From Bryobacterales bacterium (GTDB lineage: Bacteria; Acidobacteriota; Terriglobia; Bryobacterales; Bryobacteraceae): DNA of 64,000 nt. This document shows, in pieces, positions 8,708 through 18,770 of the stretch; within the stretch, counting starts at the first letter, position 1, and each line of letters begins with the position of its first letter. The position numbers were made by a program, and so were the translations under genes. The DNA lies in assembly GCA_020846745.1 (NCBI GenBank), contig JADLDI010000067.1:34680-98679 (forward strand), written 5' to 3'. The notes beneath the pieces were generated by a model that was given only the letters and a program-made list of their open reading frames with translations, was not told the origin of the DNA and ran no database searches.

Positions 8708-10003
8708 ATGACTCGCCGGTACTTTCTGCCTGCCCTTGCCGCATCCACGGCCGCTCTGCCCCGCAACAGCGTTGCCGCCAACGAGAAGCTCACCATCGCC
8801 TGCATCGGAGTCCGTGGCCGCGCCGGGCACCTGCTGAGCGGCTTTCTCGAAATGCCCGACGTCGAAGTTGCGGCCTTGTGTGATGTCGACAGCCGGCTTC
8901 TGCCCGCCGCTGTCAAAAAGGTGGAGGACAAGAAGGGCAAAGCACCCAAAACCACCGGCGACTTCCGGCGTATTCTCGACGACCGGTCCATCGACGCAAT
9001 TGTTGTCGGCACACCCGACCATTGGCATGCTATCCCCACCGTCATGGGCTGCCAGGCGGGCAAGCACGTGTACGTCGAAAAGCCGTGCAGCCACAACCTG
9101 CACGAAGGCCAGGCGATGCTCGCCGCGGCGCGCAAGCACAAGCGTGTGGTCCAAGTCGGAATTCAGTCGCGCAGTGGCCGGCATTTTGCTGAGGCGCTCG
9201 AATACATCCGCGGCGGATCGCTCGGCAAAGTGGTGTTGGCTCGCGGTTGGGAGACTGCGAAGCAGAAATCGATCGGCCACCCCGCCGATGCGGCGGTGCC
9301 CGACGGTGTCGACTACGACATGTGGCTCGGCCCCGCACCCAAGCGTCCGTTCAACCCGATGCGCTTCCATTCCAACTGGCGTTGGTTCTTCGATTACGGC
9401 ACGGGCGACCTCGGCAACGACGGTGTCCATCGCACCGACTATGCGCGGCGCGGCCTCGAAGCGGCGCTTACCGCCATGGGCAAGACCTTGCCCGATTGGC
9501 CCGTCGCGGTTACAGCGCCGGGCGGCAAGCTCTATTTCGACGACGACCAGGAATGGCCCGACACGCAAATGGTGAGTTGGGAATACCCCGGTGCCATGCT
9601 GCTCTACGAAATGCGCATCTGGTCGCCCTCGCCTTTGGAAGGGGAAGAAGAAGGCGCCGCCGTTTATGGCGAAAATGGATGTGTAGTGATTGGAAACACC
9701 CAGTGGCGCGCATTCGACGCAAAAGGCAAGCAGTTGCCGGTGGGCGCCAAGTCCGCCAACGACGAGCACGATGGCGCGCATAAGCGAAACTTCGTCGATT
9801 GCGTCAAAAACGACTCGCACCCCAACTGCGACATCGCCATCGGTCACGTCGCCAGTTCGATGACGCACCTCGGCAACATCGCCTGGCGCGTCGGCCGGCG
9901 CTTGAAGTTCGACGGCAAGACACAGACGTTCCTGAACGACCCCGAGGCCGACCGGCTGCTGACGCGCACCTATCGCCGGCCGTGGGTTCTGCCGAAGGTA
10001 TGA
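8708..10003 (+). CDS. Gfo/Idh/MocA family oxidoreductase with Tat-like leader
   Basis: A 431-aa protein. The N-terminus MTRRYFLPALAAS resembles a Tat leader (twin arginine followed by YFL), then the Rossmann motif GVRGRAGH, DVDSR, VGTPDHWH, and the family signature EKPCSHN with its lysine. These NAD(P)-dependent enzymes oxidise or reduce sugars or inositols. Secreted versions are abundant in Acidobacteriota and Planctomycetota. GTG 8705 directly precedes ATG 8708; AGAAGG lies about 9-11 nt upstream of either. The stop overlaps the ATG of the DUF3108 gene (ATGA), implying translational coupling. Confidence 0.88.
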   Translation: MTRRYFLPALAASTAALPRNSVAANEKLTIACIGVRGRAGHLLSGFLEMPDVEVAALCDVDSRLLPAAVKKVEDKKGKAPKTTGDFRRILDDRSIDAIVVGTPDHWHAIPTVMGCQAGKHVYVEKPCSHNLHEGQAMLAAARKHKRVVQVGIQSRSGRHFAEALEYIRGGSLGKVVLARGWETAKQKSIGHPADAAVPDGVDYDMWLGPAPKRPFNPMRFHSNWRWFFDYGTGDLGNDGVHRTDYARRGLEAALTAMGKTLPDWPVAVTAPGGKLYFDDDQEWPDTQMVSWEYPGAMLLYEMRIWSPSPLEGEEEGAAVYGENGCVVIGNTQWRAFDAKGKQLPVGAKSANDEHDGAHKRNFVDCVKNDSHPNCDIAIGHVASSMTHLGNIAWRVGRRLKFDGKTQTFLNDPEADRLLTRTYRRPWVLPKV

Positions 10004-10704
10004 CGGCGCTGCGCCACCTTTCGGCGCTCCTGTCGATGTTGGCTGTCGCGGCGCCGGCCGAAACGCTGCACTACGACGCGGAATGGCGCCTCATGCGGGC
10101 GGGCGAGGCGACGATCCAGTACGCAAACGGCACGGCGAAGCTCACGCTCAAAACAACTGGATTGGCCGGAAGCCTCTATCACGTCGACGATCGGTACACC
10201 GTCGCGTTCGACACTTCCTTCTGCGCGTCCTCTTCATTGATGAACGCGGAAGAGGGTAGTAAGAGGCTGGAAACGCGGGTCACCTTCAACCAGCCGCCCG
10301 GTACAGCGGTCACGCTCGAACGCGACCTCAAAAAGGACGCTACAATCCGCAAAGAGATTACTGTGCCGGCCTGCGTGCACGACGTGATCGCCGGGCTCGC
10401 GCGGTTGCGCGCGAATGGTCCGCAGCCGGGGCAAACGGTGCAGTTCCCGATCTCCGACGGACGGAAAAGCATCCAGGCGCGCATCGACGCCCTGGAACGC
10501 GAAACCGTGAAGACGCCGGCGGGTACGTTCCCGGCGATCAAGTACGAAGCGCATCTGTTCGGCGGCCAGTTGTACCGCCGCAAAGGACGTTTATATTTGT
10601 GGATTTCTGATGACAAGCGGCGCGTTCCGGTGCAGATCAAAGTGCAACTGCCGTTCTACATCGGCAGTGTGACGCTGCAGCTTGTGAAGGAGGAAAGCAG
10701 TTGA
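10000..10704 (+). CDS. DUF3108 domain secreted protein
   Basis: A 234-aa protein. It begins with a signal peptide (MTALRHLSALLSMLAVAAPAE), followed by the DUF3108 beta-rich domain: LHYDAEWRLMRAGEA near the start, GTFPAIKYEA near residue 170 and LYLWISDDKRRVPVQI near the end. The family is periplasmic or outer-membrane associated and its role is unknown. The ATG at 10000 overlaps the stop of the preceding gene. Its own stop overlaps the TTG start of the esterase gene, so all three are one transcript. Confidence 0.8.
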   Translation: MTALRHLSALLSMLAVAAPAETLHYDAEWRLMRAGEATIQYANGTAKLTLKTTGLAGSLYHVDDRYTVAFDTSFCASSSLMNAEEGSKRLETRVTFNQPPGTAVTLERDLKKDATIRKEITVPACVHDVIAGLARLRANGPQPGQTVQFPISDGRKSIQARIDALERETVKTPAGTFPAIKYEAHLFGGQLYRRKGRLYLWISDDKRRVPVQIKVQLPFYIGSVTLQLVKEESS

Positions 10705-11786
10705 GACGGCTTGTGGCCTGTTGTTTGGTGGCGGTGGCAGCGCTGGTTGCGCAGCAGCCGCAGGCATTGATGACGAACGCGGAGGCGTTCACGCACTACC
10801 AGCGGATGGTGGAGTTAATGGACTCGACCACGGCCGTTGTGCCGGGGCTGGCACGCGCCGGGGCGCCGGTGATCGAGAACACGAAACAGTCGATTGCTAC
10901 ATTGCGAGGTGCGGCAACGCCTCAGGACGGTGGACTGCACTACGCCGTGCTCACCAATGTCCGTGCCTATCTCGCCCTGGCCGACGCAATGCCCAAGCCG
11001 TTCCCGTTTCCGCAAGAAGGCGCGCGCCAGTTCACCGAACTGCGCATGGCGCTCGACCGCGCCGAATCGCACTTCCAGGCCCTGCTCGCCCTCAAAGAAA
11101 CTCAGCTTCGGAACCCCGATCGCGACAATCTCAAACGCTATGCCGAAGCCAACGCACGCGCCGGCGCTCCTGCCGCCGGCAAGCCGCGAGTAGTGTTCCT
11201 GGGCGACTCGATCACCGATGGCTGGCGCTTAAACGAATACTTCCCCGAGAAGGACTACGTCAATCGCGGCATCAGCGGCCAGACTACCGGCCAAATGCTC
11301 GGAAGAATGCAGGCCGACGTCGTCGCCCTGAAACCGGCGGTGATGGTCGTCCTGGCCGGAACCAACGACATCGCTCGTAATATTTCGGTGGAGACCATCG
11401 AGAACAACCTCCGGATGATCGCCACCATCGCCGAAGCCAACAAAATCAAGCCCATCTTCGCTTCTATCCTGCCGGTTCACGACTACAACAAGACGCAGAA
11501 CCCCGCTTATGAGATGACCAAGCGGCGCCCGATGGACACGATCCGCGCTGTCAACCAGTGGCTCCGCTCTTTCTGCCAGCAGCAAGGCTACGCCTATGTC
11601 GACTATTTCGCGCCCATGCTCGACCCCAACGGCTACCTCAAGCAGGAACTTGCGGACGATGGTCTCCACCCCAACGCTGCCGGCTATCGCGTGATGGCTC
11701 CGGCGGTGGACTCGGCCATCCAGTCGGTCCTCGGGACCCCTGGCGCTCCCCCGCCACCTGTAAAGAAAAAGCGGTTCCCGTTTTAG
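10701..11786 (+). CDS. secreted SGNH/GDSL hydrolase
   Basis: A 361-aa protein with a signal peptide (RLVACCLVAVAALVAQQ). The C-terminal half is an SGNH hydrolase: block I FLGDSITDGW with the nucleophile serine, block III VVLAGTNDIARN, and block V DGLHPNAAGY with the Asp-His pair. It likely deacetylates or de-esterifies carbohydrate or lipid substrates outside the cytoplasm. The start is a TTG at 10701, supported by a perfect AAGGAGG about 8 nt ahead and by overlap with the stop of the DUF3108 gene. The N-terminal 150 residues are helical and unassigned. Confidence 0.85.
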   Translation: MRRLVACCLVAVAALVAQQPQALMTNAEAFTHYQRMVELMDSTTAVVPGLARAGAPVIENTKQSIATLRGAATPQDGGLHYAVLTNVRAYLALADAMPKPFPFPQEGARQFTELRMALDRAESHFQALLALKETQLRNPDRDNLKRYAEANARAGAPAAGKPRVVFLGDSITDGWRLNEYFPEKDYVNRGISGQTTGQMLGRMQADVVALKPAVMVVLAGTNDIARNISVETIENNLRMIATIAEANKIKPIFASILPVHDYNKTQNPAYEMTKRRPMDTIRAVNQWLRSFCQQQGYAYVDYFAPMLDPNGYLKQELADDGLHPNAAGYRVMAPAVDSAIQSVLGTPGAPPPPVKKKRFPF

Positions 11787-11842
11787 CTCGCTCTCAGGCG
11801 ATCGGTTCGGGTACGCTCTCCACCACCTCGCGCCTGAACTAA

Positions 11843-13198
11843 CTAACTGGGAACATACTCGTGCAACCGCACGCCGGTCACCCGCTGCGGCGGGAACACC
11901 AGTTCCAGCACCCCGCCGCGGTCTGCCGTATGCTCCTTTAACTCCTCGTCGTCCACCTCAACGTCGTACTTACCATTCGGCTTCAGCCCCACGATGTAAT
12001 ACCGGCTGGGCTGTTTCTCCGGACTCGCCACCTGGAACTTCGTCCCCAATGCCGCCGGCAGCAGTGTCGTGTTGCCCAGGTTCATCGGCTCGCGAATCGC
12101 GTCCTGCTTCATGTTGATCACCTGGCCGTTGCGGAACATCTGCATCACGCCCATCGCCTGGAAGTACCAGACCGCGTCGTCTTCCCAAGTGGACCGTATG
12201 ATCAGCCGTCCCGTTGCCGGGTCGTGAAATACGTTCGGCAGATAGTGGAAACTTAGGCCCGGCTGGTAGGGGTTCGCCCACAGAAACTCGTAAGGAATGC
12301 CGTACGGGCTGCGCATGATGTACCGGTCCTGTATCAGCCAGCCTTGCAGAAACTGCATGTCCTGCGAGTTCGTATCGAAGGCGACCATCGCCAGCGCCGC
12401 TGCACGCGACCGCACCGCCTCCGCCAAATCCGGCTCCCCATGCGACTTCATCAGCGGAATTCTGTACTCGTTCTCCGCCGCCGGAAACGGGGCGGGGTAG
12501 TGCGCCAGCAGATGATAAATCGGCAGGGTGGTGAAATGCTTAGCCGCCGTTTCGCGCAAGTCGATATCCAGGTTGTCCCGCAGCACATGGAGCATCTCCA
12601 TTAGCGCAAGGTGATCTTTCGGATCGATGGGCGCTTGCCCCTTCGCGAGTGGGTCGAGCACGTGCTGCTTCCACCATGTGGTGACAATCGGAGTAATCAC
12701 CTTCTCCGCGATCCCGTCCACTTCGTGCGTCAACGCGACCGCCGCCAGCACGCGTGAGCGGACCGCATTCAGATCGTTCGCCGTCGACGCTTCCATGATC
12801 TTCACGATCTTGGCCGCCAGCGTCTTTCTCTGTGTCTCGGCCAACTGCGCGTAACACCAGTCGTAGACCAGCGCCAACTGCCGCAAGTCCGTCGCACCGG
12901 CCGCCAGCGCCCAGTCGATCGCTTTCCGTCCGGACTCCTCGCTCCCGCTCGCCACAAAATGCAAGGCGTGCGCGAACCCATACTCCGGCCATTGTGCTTT
13001 GCCCGCGATCAGCGAGTTGAACTGCGTCCAACGCATCGACTCGCGTTCCCGCTCGCGCGTAATCAGCCGCAACCGCCGCGACGGCAGCAGCAGCCGTGGA
13101 TGTTCCAGTTCCGTCTTATAGTTCCGCGCTTGTTGTTGAGCCCAAGCCGCCAGCCCACCACCGCTCAACAGGTATACCGCGCCCCGACGCGTGATCAT
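11843..13198 (-). CDS. heparinase II/III-like toroid protein (putative polysaccharide lyase)
   Basis: A 451-aa protein starting MITRRGAVYLLSGGGLAAWAQQ, a Tat-type leader. HPRLLLPSRRLRLIT opens an alpha/alpha toroid as in heparinase II/III and alginate lyases. The second half (DPATGRLIIRSTWEDDAVWYFQAMGV) fits the beta-sandwich domain that follows in that family. It is shorter than classical heparinases, and I cannot assign the catalytic Tyr/His with certainty. The start is placed at 13198 because upstream in-frame codons lack leader character. It is convergent with the esterase gene. Confidence 0.6.
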   Translation of the reverse strand: MITRRGAVYLLSGGGLAAWAQQQARNYKTELEHPRLLLPSRRLRLITRERERESMRWTQFNSLIAGKAQWPEYGFAHALHFVASGSEESGRKAIDWALAAGATDLRQLALVYDWCYAQLAETQRKTLAAKIVKIMEASTANDLNAVRSRVLAAVALTHEVDGIAEKVITPIVTTWWKQHVLDPLAKGQAPIDPKDHLALMEMLHVLRDNLDIDLRETAAKHFTTLPIYHLLAHYPAPFPAAENEYRIPLMKSHGEPDLAEAVRSRAAALAMVAFDTNSQDMQFLQGWLIQDRYIMRSPYGIPYEFLWANPYQPGLSFHYLPNVFHDPATGRLIIRSTWEDDAVWYFQAMGVMQMFRNGQVINMKQDAIREPMNLGNTTLLPAALGTKFQVASPEKQPSRYYIVGLKPNGKYDVEVDDEELKEHTADRGGVLELVFPPQRVTGVRLHEYVPS

Positions 13199-13236
13199 CA
13201 CTCTGATTTTGTCACAGCGAATAGCAGGCGAACCGG

Positions 13237-13998
13237 CTAGTGCGCCGTGTACCCTCCATCCACCATCAGGTGCGTAGCCGTGATGAAACTCGCCTCGTCC
13301 GACGCCAGAAACAGCACCGCGTTCGCCACCTCTCTCGGTTCGCCCAACCGGTTCAGCATATGCCCCGGAGCCACCTCGTCCCGCCACTGTTCAAACGTGA
13401 TTCCCAACCGCTCAATCTCGCGGAACGAAGCCGAGGTCAGAATGCATCCGGGACACACCGTATTCACCCGAATATTGAACTCGGCATAATCGTATGCCAT
13501 GCACCGTGTCAGTGTCTGAATTGCGCCTTTCGACGCGTTGTAGGTGGCAAAGTTCTTTTGCGCGATGATCCCGCTCATCGACCCGACATTCACAATCGCC
13601 CCGCCCCGCGCCTTCATGTGCGGCGCCACATACTTCGACACCGTAGCCGTCCCGAATACGTTCACCCCGAACACGCGCTGCCAGTCTTCCAGGCTCGCCT
13701 GTTCAATGCTCTTCTGCGTGAAGTCCGCTGCGTTGTTCACCAGAATGTCAATCTGCCCAAACCGCGTAATCGCCGCCGCCGCTATCCGCTGCGCATCGGC
13801 TTCTTTCGATATGTCGCCGACAACTAACTCCGCCTCACCACCCATTTCGCGAACTTTGTAAAGCGTCCGCTCACCGTTCGCCTGATGAATATCCGCTAAA
13901 ATCTGCCGGGCGCCCTCTTCGGCAAATCGAAGGGCAATCGCTTCGCCAATACCGGCGCCGATACCGGTCACAATGGCGACTTTGTTAGGGAGACGCAT
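13237..13998 (-). CDS. SDR family oxidoreductase
   Basis: A 253-aa classical short-chain dehydrogenase. It has TGIGAGIG for cofactor binding, the NNAA motif, a catalytic Ser in VGSMSG and YNASK as the Tyr-Lys pair. The C-terminus FITATHLMVDGGYTAH is typical. Asp in ADIHQ after beta-2 suggests NAD preference. The substrate is unknown. It ends 38 nt before the heparinase-like gene, on the same strand. Confidence 0.88.
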   Translation of the reverse strand: MRLPNKVAIVTGIGAGIGEAIALRFAEEGARQILADIHQANGERTLYKVREMGGEAELVVGDISKEADAQRIAAAAITRFGQIDILVNNAADFTQKSIEQASLEDWQRVFGVNVFGTATVSKYVAPHMKARGGAIVNVGSMSGIIAQKNFATYNASKGAIQTLTRCMAYDYAEFNIRVNTVCPGCILTSASFREIERLGITFEQWRDEVAPGHMLNRLGEPREVANAVLFLASDEASFITATHLMVDGGYTAH

Positions 13999-14082
13999 AG
14001 TGGAAAAACGTAGGGTAGCAAAGAGAACGGATCCCTCGACCCTATGCTGTTTCCGGGGCAGGCTTTATAAGTAGTTGCCGCC

Positions 14083-15591
14083 CTAGTGCGCCCGCCAGTA
14101 CTCCCACTCGATCTTGCGCATATCGCCGTTGGTCAGAAAGTGGCGGTGCATGGCGAAGGCAAGGCTCAGCGATTGCGGTTCGTGACCTTCCTTCACTAAG
14201 CGTAGGTATTCGCGGAGTTGTTCTTTGAACTCGGGATGGGCGCATTTGTCGATGATCAGGTGGGCGCGCTCGTGTGGGTCCTTACCGCGGAGGTCGGCTA
14301 CGCCTTGTTCGGTAACCACGATCTGGACGGAGTGTTCGGAATGGTCCATGTGGCTGCACAGTGGGACTATGGTTGAGATCTTGCCGCCCTTGGCGGTCGA
14401 CGGGCAACTGAAGATTGACAGGTACGCGTTTCTCGTAAAGTCGCCGGAACCGCCAATGCCGTTCATCATCTGTCGGCCCATGACGTGGGTCGAGTTTACG
14501 TTGCCGCCCAGGTCCACTTCGATGGCGGTGTTCATGGACACGATGCCCAGCCGCCGGACCACTTCGGGGTGATTCGAGACTTCCTGCGGGCGCATCACGA
14601 TCTTGCGTTTAAAGAAATTGATGTTATCGGTGACGCGTCGCATCTTCTCGGGACTTAGCGTAAGCGAGCAGGTGGAAGCGAACTTGCACCGCTCGTTTTC
14701 AAGCAGCGGTACGACCGAGTCCTGCAAAACTTCGGTGTACATTTCAAAGTTCGGGATCTCAGGGTGCGAGCCGACGGAACCCAACACGCAGTTCGCGATA
14801 TCGCCGACTCCCGATTGCAGCGGCAAGAAGTGCTTCGGCACGCGGCCGGCGCGCATCTCGCTAACCAGAAAGTCGGCCACTAACTCGCCGATCCGTTGCG
14901 TGGCGGGAGTCGGGTCGCAGAACGATCCGCTTTCGTCGTCGAGCGCCGTCAAGACGATTCCGACAATTTTCGATGGGTCGACGATGCAAATGGGGGAGCC
15001 GATTTTATCGGACGGCGAGTAGATAGGGATCTCGGCGCGGGCGGGCGGATCTTTGGGTTCAAAGATATCGTGCATGCCGAGAAGGGAAGATGGGTGATTC
15101 GCGTTCAGCTCAATCAGGATCTTCTCGGCTTCATTCAAAAAGGTGGGTGCCGCGCCAACCGCGGACGTGAGCACGATACCGCCGCCGCGTGTGATATCGC
15201 AGGCCTCGACCACGGCCCAGTGGACGGGTCCAAGAAAACCGTAACGAACGATCTGCGGCAGCAGCGACAAGTGCATGTCGGTGAAGCGGACCTTGCCGGT
15301 GTTGATTTGGGACCGCAGGACGGGGTCGGATTGGTAGGGCGTGCGGAACGAAATCGCTTCCGCCTGGGCGAGCGCGCCGTCGAGCGAAGGTCCGGTGGAG
15401 GCCCCGGTGAGGACCCCCACTTTGTAGTCGCGATTGGCGAGGTGTTCGCGTTCGGCGCGTTGCGCCAGAGCGCGGGGGATCGCCTTGGGCGACCCGGCGG
15501 CTGTAAAGCCGCTAAAACCGATCGTCTGCCCGTTTTGGATGAGGGTAGCGGCCTCATCGGCAGTCATGATCGGGAATGGCAATGAATACAT
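14083..15591 (-). CDS. succinate CoA-transferase (propionyl- or acetyl-CoA:succinate)
   Basis: A 502-aa class I CoA-transferase of the Cat1/ScpC/AarC type. It has GFSGFTAAGSPKAIP near the start, GVGDIANCVLG, the YTEVLQD segment that holds the probable catalytic glutamate, and GGSGDFTRNAYLSIF. It would transfer CoA between propionyl-CoA (or acetyl-CoA) and succinate. As last gene of the methylmalonyl-CoA operon it closes the Wood-Werkman cycle by releasing propionate and regenerating succinyl-CoA, or it activates propionate when run backwards. AAGGAG about 10 nt ahead supports ATG 15591. It begins 7 nt after meaB. Confidence 0.88.
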   Translation of the reverse strand: MYSLPFPIMTADEAATLIQNGQTIGFSGFTAAGSPKAIPRALAQRAEREHLANRDYKVGVLTGASTGPSLDGALAQAEAISFRTPYQSDPVLRSQINTGKVRFTDMHLSLLPQIVRYGFLGPVHWAVVEACDITRGGGIVLTSAVGAAPTFLNEAEKILIELNANHPSSLLGMHDIFEPKDPPARAEIPIYSPSDKIGSPICIVDPSKIVGIVLTALDDESGSFCDPTPATQRIGELVADFLVSEMRAGRVPKHFLPLQSGVGDIANCVLGSVGSHPEIPNFEMYTEVLQDSVVPLLENERCKFASTCSLTLSPEKMRRVTDNINFFKRKIVMRPQEVSNHPEVVRRLGIVSMNTAIEVDLGGNVNSTHVMGRQMMNGIGGSGDFTRNAYLSIFSCPSTAKGGKISTIVPLCSHMDHSEHSVQIVVTEQGVADLRGKDPHERAHLIIDKCAHPEFKEQLREYLRLVKEGHEPQSLSLAFAMHRHFLTNGDMRKIEWEYWRAH

Positions 15592-15598
15592 AGAATGT

Positions 15599-16627
15599 TT
15601 ACTCCTTGCGGCCCATAATGCCTAATAAGGTGCGGGCGGCGGCGAAAGGACTAATGCTGCCCGCGAGAACTTCCTGTTTCAATTTGGGTTCGTTCTGCTG
15701 AACTTGTGGCGAACGGCGGAACAGTTCTTCCAGGCCCATCAAGACCAGTTCATTCATCCAGTCGAGCGCCTGGCGTTGGCGGCGCCGTGCAAAGCGGCCG
15801 CTGGCCTCCATGGTGGAGCGATGTTCCAGCACTGTATCCCAAATAGCGCTTACTCCGTCCGCGGTCAAGGCGCTGCAGGTGACCACCGGGGCGCTCCACC
15901 CGTCCTGCGATGGAGCCAGCAGGTGAAGGGCGTTGGCGTACTCCACTCGTGCGCGTTCGGCTCGCGGCTTGTTATCCCCGTCGGCCTTATTGATTGCGAC
16001 AAGGTCGACCATCTCGATGATGCCGCGCTTCATGCCTTGTAACTCGTCACCCGCGCCGGCGATCATCAGAAGCAAGAAAAAGTCCGTCATCGAACGGACC
16101 GTCACTTCCGATTGGCCGACGCCAACCGTCTCTACAAAGATGTTCTCGAAACCCGCGGCTTCGCAAAGCAGGATGGTTTCGCGAGTTCGCCGGGCCACGC
16201 CGCCGAGATGGCCCCCCGACGGCGAGGGCCGGATGAAAGCGCGATCGTCCATGGCCAGACGCTCCATGCGGGTTTTGTCGCCGAGAATACTGCCTTTTGA
16301 GGTGGCGGAAGACGGGTCGACGCTAAGGACAGCCACACGCTCGCCGCGGTCTGTAATAAGATGCATGCCAAGCGCGTCGATAAAAGTGCTCTTGCCGGCC
16401 CCGGGAACGCCGGTGATGCCGACGCGGCGGGACTTACCCGCGTGCGGTAACAAAGCCTCTAAGACATGCTGCGCTAAGTCGGCGTCGGCCTCCAGTTCGC
16501 TTTCGATTAGTGTAATCGCTCGCGCGAGAGTTACGCGATCGCCCTGTAAGATGCCGTCGACATAGCCGGCGGCAGGAAGGCGGCGCCGCTTAAGGCGGCC
16601 GGCAGCCTTCGCGGCAGTGTTAGACAC
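15599..16627 (-). CDS. meaB: methylmalonyl-CoA mutase-associated GTPase MeaB
   Basis: A 342-aa G3E-family GTPase. Walker [10 protein letters not shown] is near residue 73, with VDPSS and ETVGVGQSE (switch regions) and NKADG for guanine recognition. MeaB protects the mutase from inactivation and gates loading of adenosylcobalamin. The start is a GTG at 16627 inside the end of mutB, behind GCGAGG, so translation is coupled to its client enzyme. Confidence 0.93.
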   Translation of the reverse strand: MSNTAAKAAGRLKRRRLPAAGYVDGILQGDRVTLARAITLIESELEADADLAQHVLEALLPHAGKSRRVGITGVPGAGKSTFIDALGMHLITDRGERVAVLSVDPSSATSKGSILGDKTRMERLAMDDRAFIRPSPSGGHLGGVARRTRETILLCEAAGFENIFVETVGVGQSEVTVRSMTDFFLLLMIAGAGDELQGMKRGIIEMVDLVAINKADGDNKPRAERARVEYANALHLLAPSQDGWSAPVVTCSALTADGVSAIWDTVLEHRSTMEASGRFARRRQRQALDWMNELVLMGLEELFRRSPQVQQNEPKLKQEVLAGSISPFAAARTLLGIMGRKE

Positions 16628-18767
16628 GGACCTCGCTCACATTCCCCAGCAGCAGGTTCAAAATCGTTTGAGCACTCAACGGGATAACCGTTCCGGGTCC
16701 GAAGACGCCGGCGACACCGGCGTTCTTCAGGAAATCGTAGTCCTGCGGCGGGATAACGCCGCCGACAACGACCAGGATGTCGTCGCGGCCGATCTGCTTC
16801 AGTTCCTCGATCACTTCCGGTACAAGCGTCTTATGTCCGCCCGCGAGCGATGAAACGCCCAAAACATGGACGTCATTCTCAGCCGCCATGCGAGCGGCTT
16901 CCTTCGGTGTCTGGAACAGCGGACCGACATCGACATCGAAGCCGAGATCGGCGAACGCGGAAGCGATCACCTTGGAGCCCCGATCGTGCCCGTCCTGTCC
17001 CATCTTCGCCACCAGCAAACGCGGGCGGCGGCCTTCCTGTTTCGCAAACTCGTCGGCGAGTGCGCGCGCTTTCTCAAATTCGGGCGTGTTGGTGGCCTCG
17101 GCGGAGTAGACGCCGGATATGGTCTTGGTCACAGCCTGGTACCTTCCGTAGACTTTCTCCAATGCATAGGAGATCTCTCCTAAAGTCGCACGGGCGCGCG
17201 CGGCCTGCACGGAAAGCTCGAGCAGGTTGCCTTCGCCGGATTCGGCGCACCTGGTCAGAGCGGTAAGCGCCCGGTCCACGGCCGCGGCATCCCGTGTCGA
17301 CTTGATCCGTTCCAACCGCGCGATCTGCGATTCGCGCACCGCGCGGTTATCAACCTCAAGCACCTGGATGTGGTCTTCCTGCTCCCGGCGATACCGGTTG
17401 ATGCCGACGATTACTTCCTTGCCCGCATCGATGCGTGCCTGGCGGCGGGCGGCGGCTTCTTCGATGCGCATTTTCGGCAGGCCGGCTTCGATCGCCTTGG
17501 CCATGCCGCCCATCGTTTCCACTTCCTGGATTAGTCGCCAGGCGCGCTGCATTAACTCGTTAGTCAGCGACTCGACATAGTAACTCCCGCCCCAGGGATC
17601 CACTATCTTGGTGATGCCTGTCTCTTCCTGGAGATAAATTTGCGTGTTCCGCGCAATGCGCGCCGAGAAATCGGTGGGCAGGGCGAGCGCCTCGTCGAGC
17701 GCATTCGTATGCAGCGACTGGGTGTGTCCCAGAGCGGCGGCCAGGGCTTCCACCGCGGTGCGGATCACATTATTGAACACGTCCTGCGCCGTGAGGCTCC
17801 AACCCGAAGTTTGCGAGTGCGTGCGCAGCGCCATCGACTTCGCGTTCTTTGGCGAGAACTGCTTGATGATCCGCGCCCAAAGGACACGGGCGGCGCGCAT
17901 CTTCGCGATCTCCATGAAGTGGTTCATGCCGATGGCCCAGAAGAACGAAAGGCGCGGCGCAAACTCATCGATTGACAGGCCCGCTTTCAGGCCCGCGCGA
18001 ACATATTCCAGACCGTCGGCAAGCGTATAGGCGAGTTCCAGATCGGCCGTCGCGCCGGCTTCCTGCATGTGATAGCCGCTGATCGAGATGCAGTTGAATT
18101 TCGGCATCTCGTGCGCGCAGTATTTGAAGATGTCGCCAATGATGCGCATCGACGGGCCGGGCGGATAAATGTAGGTATTGCGCACCATGAACTCTTTCAG
18201 AATGTCGTTCTGAATGGTTCCGGTGAGCTGCTGGGTTTTGACACCCTGCTCTTCGGCCGCCACGATGTAGAACGCCATCACGGGCAGGACCGCGCCATTC
18301 ATTGTCATTGAGACCGACATCTGATCGAGCGGAATTTGATCGAAGAGGATCTTCATGTCCTCCACCGTATCGATGGCGACGCCCGCCTTACCCACGTCGC
18401 CGCGCACGCGTTCATGATCGGAATCGTAGCCACGATGGGTGGCCAGGTCGAAGGCCACGGAGAGCCCCTTCTGTCCGGCCGCCAGGTTGCGGCGGTAAAA
18501 GGCATTCGACTCTTCGGCGTTGGAAAAGCCGGCGTACTGCCGAATCGTCCACGGGCGGAGCACGTACATCGTGGAGTACGGTCCGCGTAGGAATGGTGGA
18601 AGTCCGGCCGCGTACTCGAGGTGTTCCAGACCTTTCAGGTCGGCGGCGTTATGCCAGGGCTTCACCGCAATCCCTTCGGCAGTGTTCCAAAGGCATTCCT
18701 TTGGCGGTCCAACCGGTGTGGCGCCGGCCTGTGGCTTAAAATCGATTTTCGTGAAGTCGGGTCGCAT
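16620..18767 (-). CDS. methylmalonyl-CoA mutase, catalytic (large) subunit
   Basis: A 715-aa subunit. The N-terminal TIM barrel includes [18 protein letters not shown] and [15 protein letters not shown]. The C-terminal cobalamin domain carries DGHDRG, the DxHxxG lower-ligand motif, and [14 protein letters not shown]. With the small subunit it isomerises succinyl-CoA and (R)-methylmalonyl-CoA using adenosylcobalamin. It starts 3 nt after mutA with GGAGAAG as ribosome site, and its end overlaps meaB. The length matches the family. Confidence 0.95.
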   Translation of the reverse strand: MRPDFTKIDFKPQAGATPVGPPKECLWNTAEGIAVKPWHNAADLKGLEHLEYAAGLPPFLRGPYSTMYVLRPWTIRQYAGFSNAEESNAFYRRNLAAGQKGLSVAFDLATHRGYDSDHERVRGDVGKAGVAIDTVEDMKILFDQIPLDQMSVSMTMNGAVLPVMAFYIVAAEEQGVKTQQLTGTIQNDILKEFMVRNTYIYPPGPSMRIIGDIFKYCAHEMPKFNCISISGYHMQEAGATADLELAYTLADGLEYVRAGLKAGLSIDEFAPRLSFFWAIGMNHFMEIAKMRAARVLWARIIKQFSPKNAKSMALRTHSQTSGWSLTAQDVFNNVIRTAVEALAAALGHTQSLHTNALDEALALPTDFSARIARNTQIYLQEETGITKIVDPWGGSYYVESLTNELMQRAWRLIQEVETMGGMAKAIEAGLPKMRIEEAAARRQARIDAGKEVIVGINRYRREQEDHIQVLEVDNRAVRESQIARLERIKSTRDAAAVDRALTALTRCAESGEGNLLELSVQAARARATLGEISYALEKVYGRYQAVTKTISGVYSAEATNTPEFEKARALADEFAKQEGRRPRLLVAKMGQDGHDRGSKVIASAFADLGFDVDVGPLFQTPKEAARMAAENDVHVLGVSSLAGGHKTLVPEVIEELKQIGRDDILVVVGGVIPPQDYDFLKNAGVAGVFGPGTVIPLSAQTILNLLLGNVSEVRV

Positions 18768-18770
18768 GGC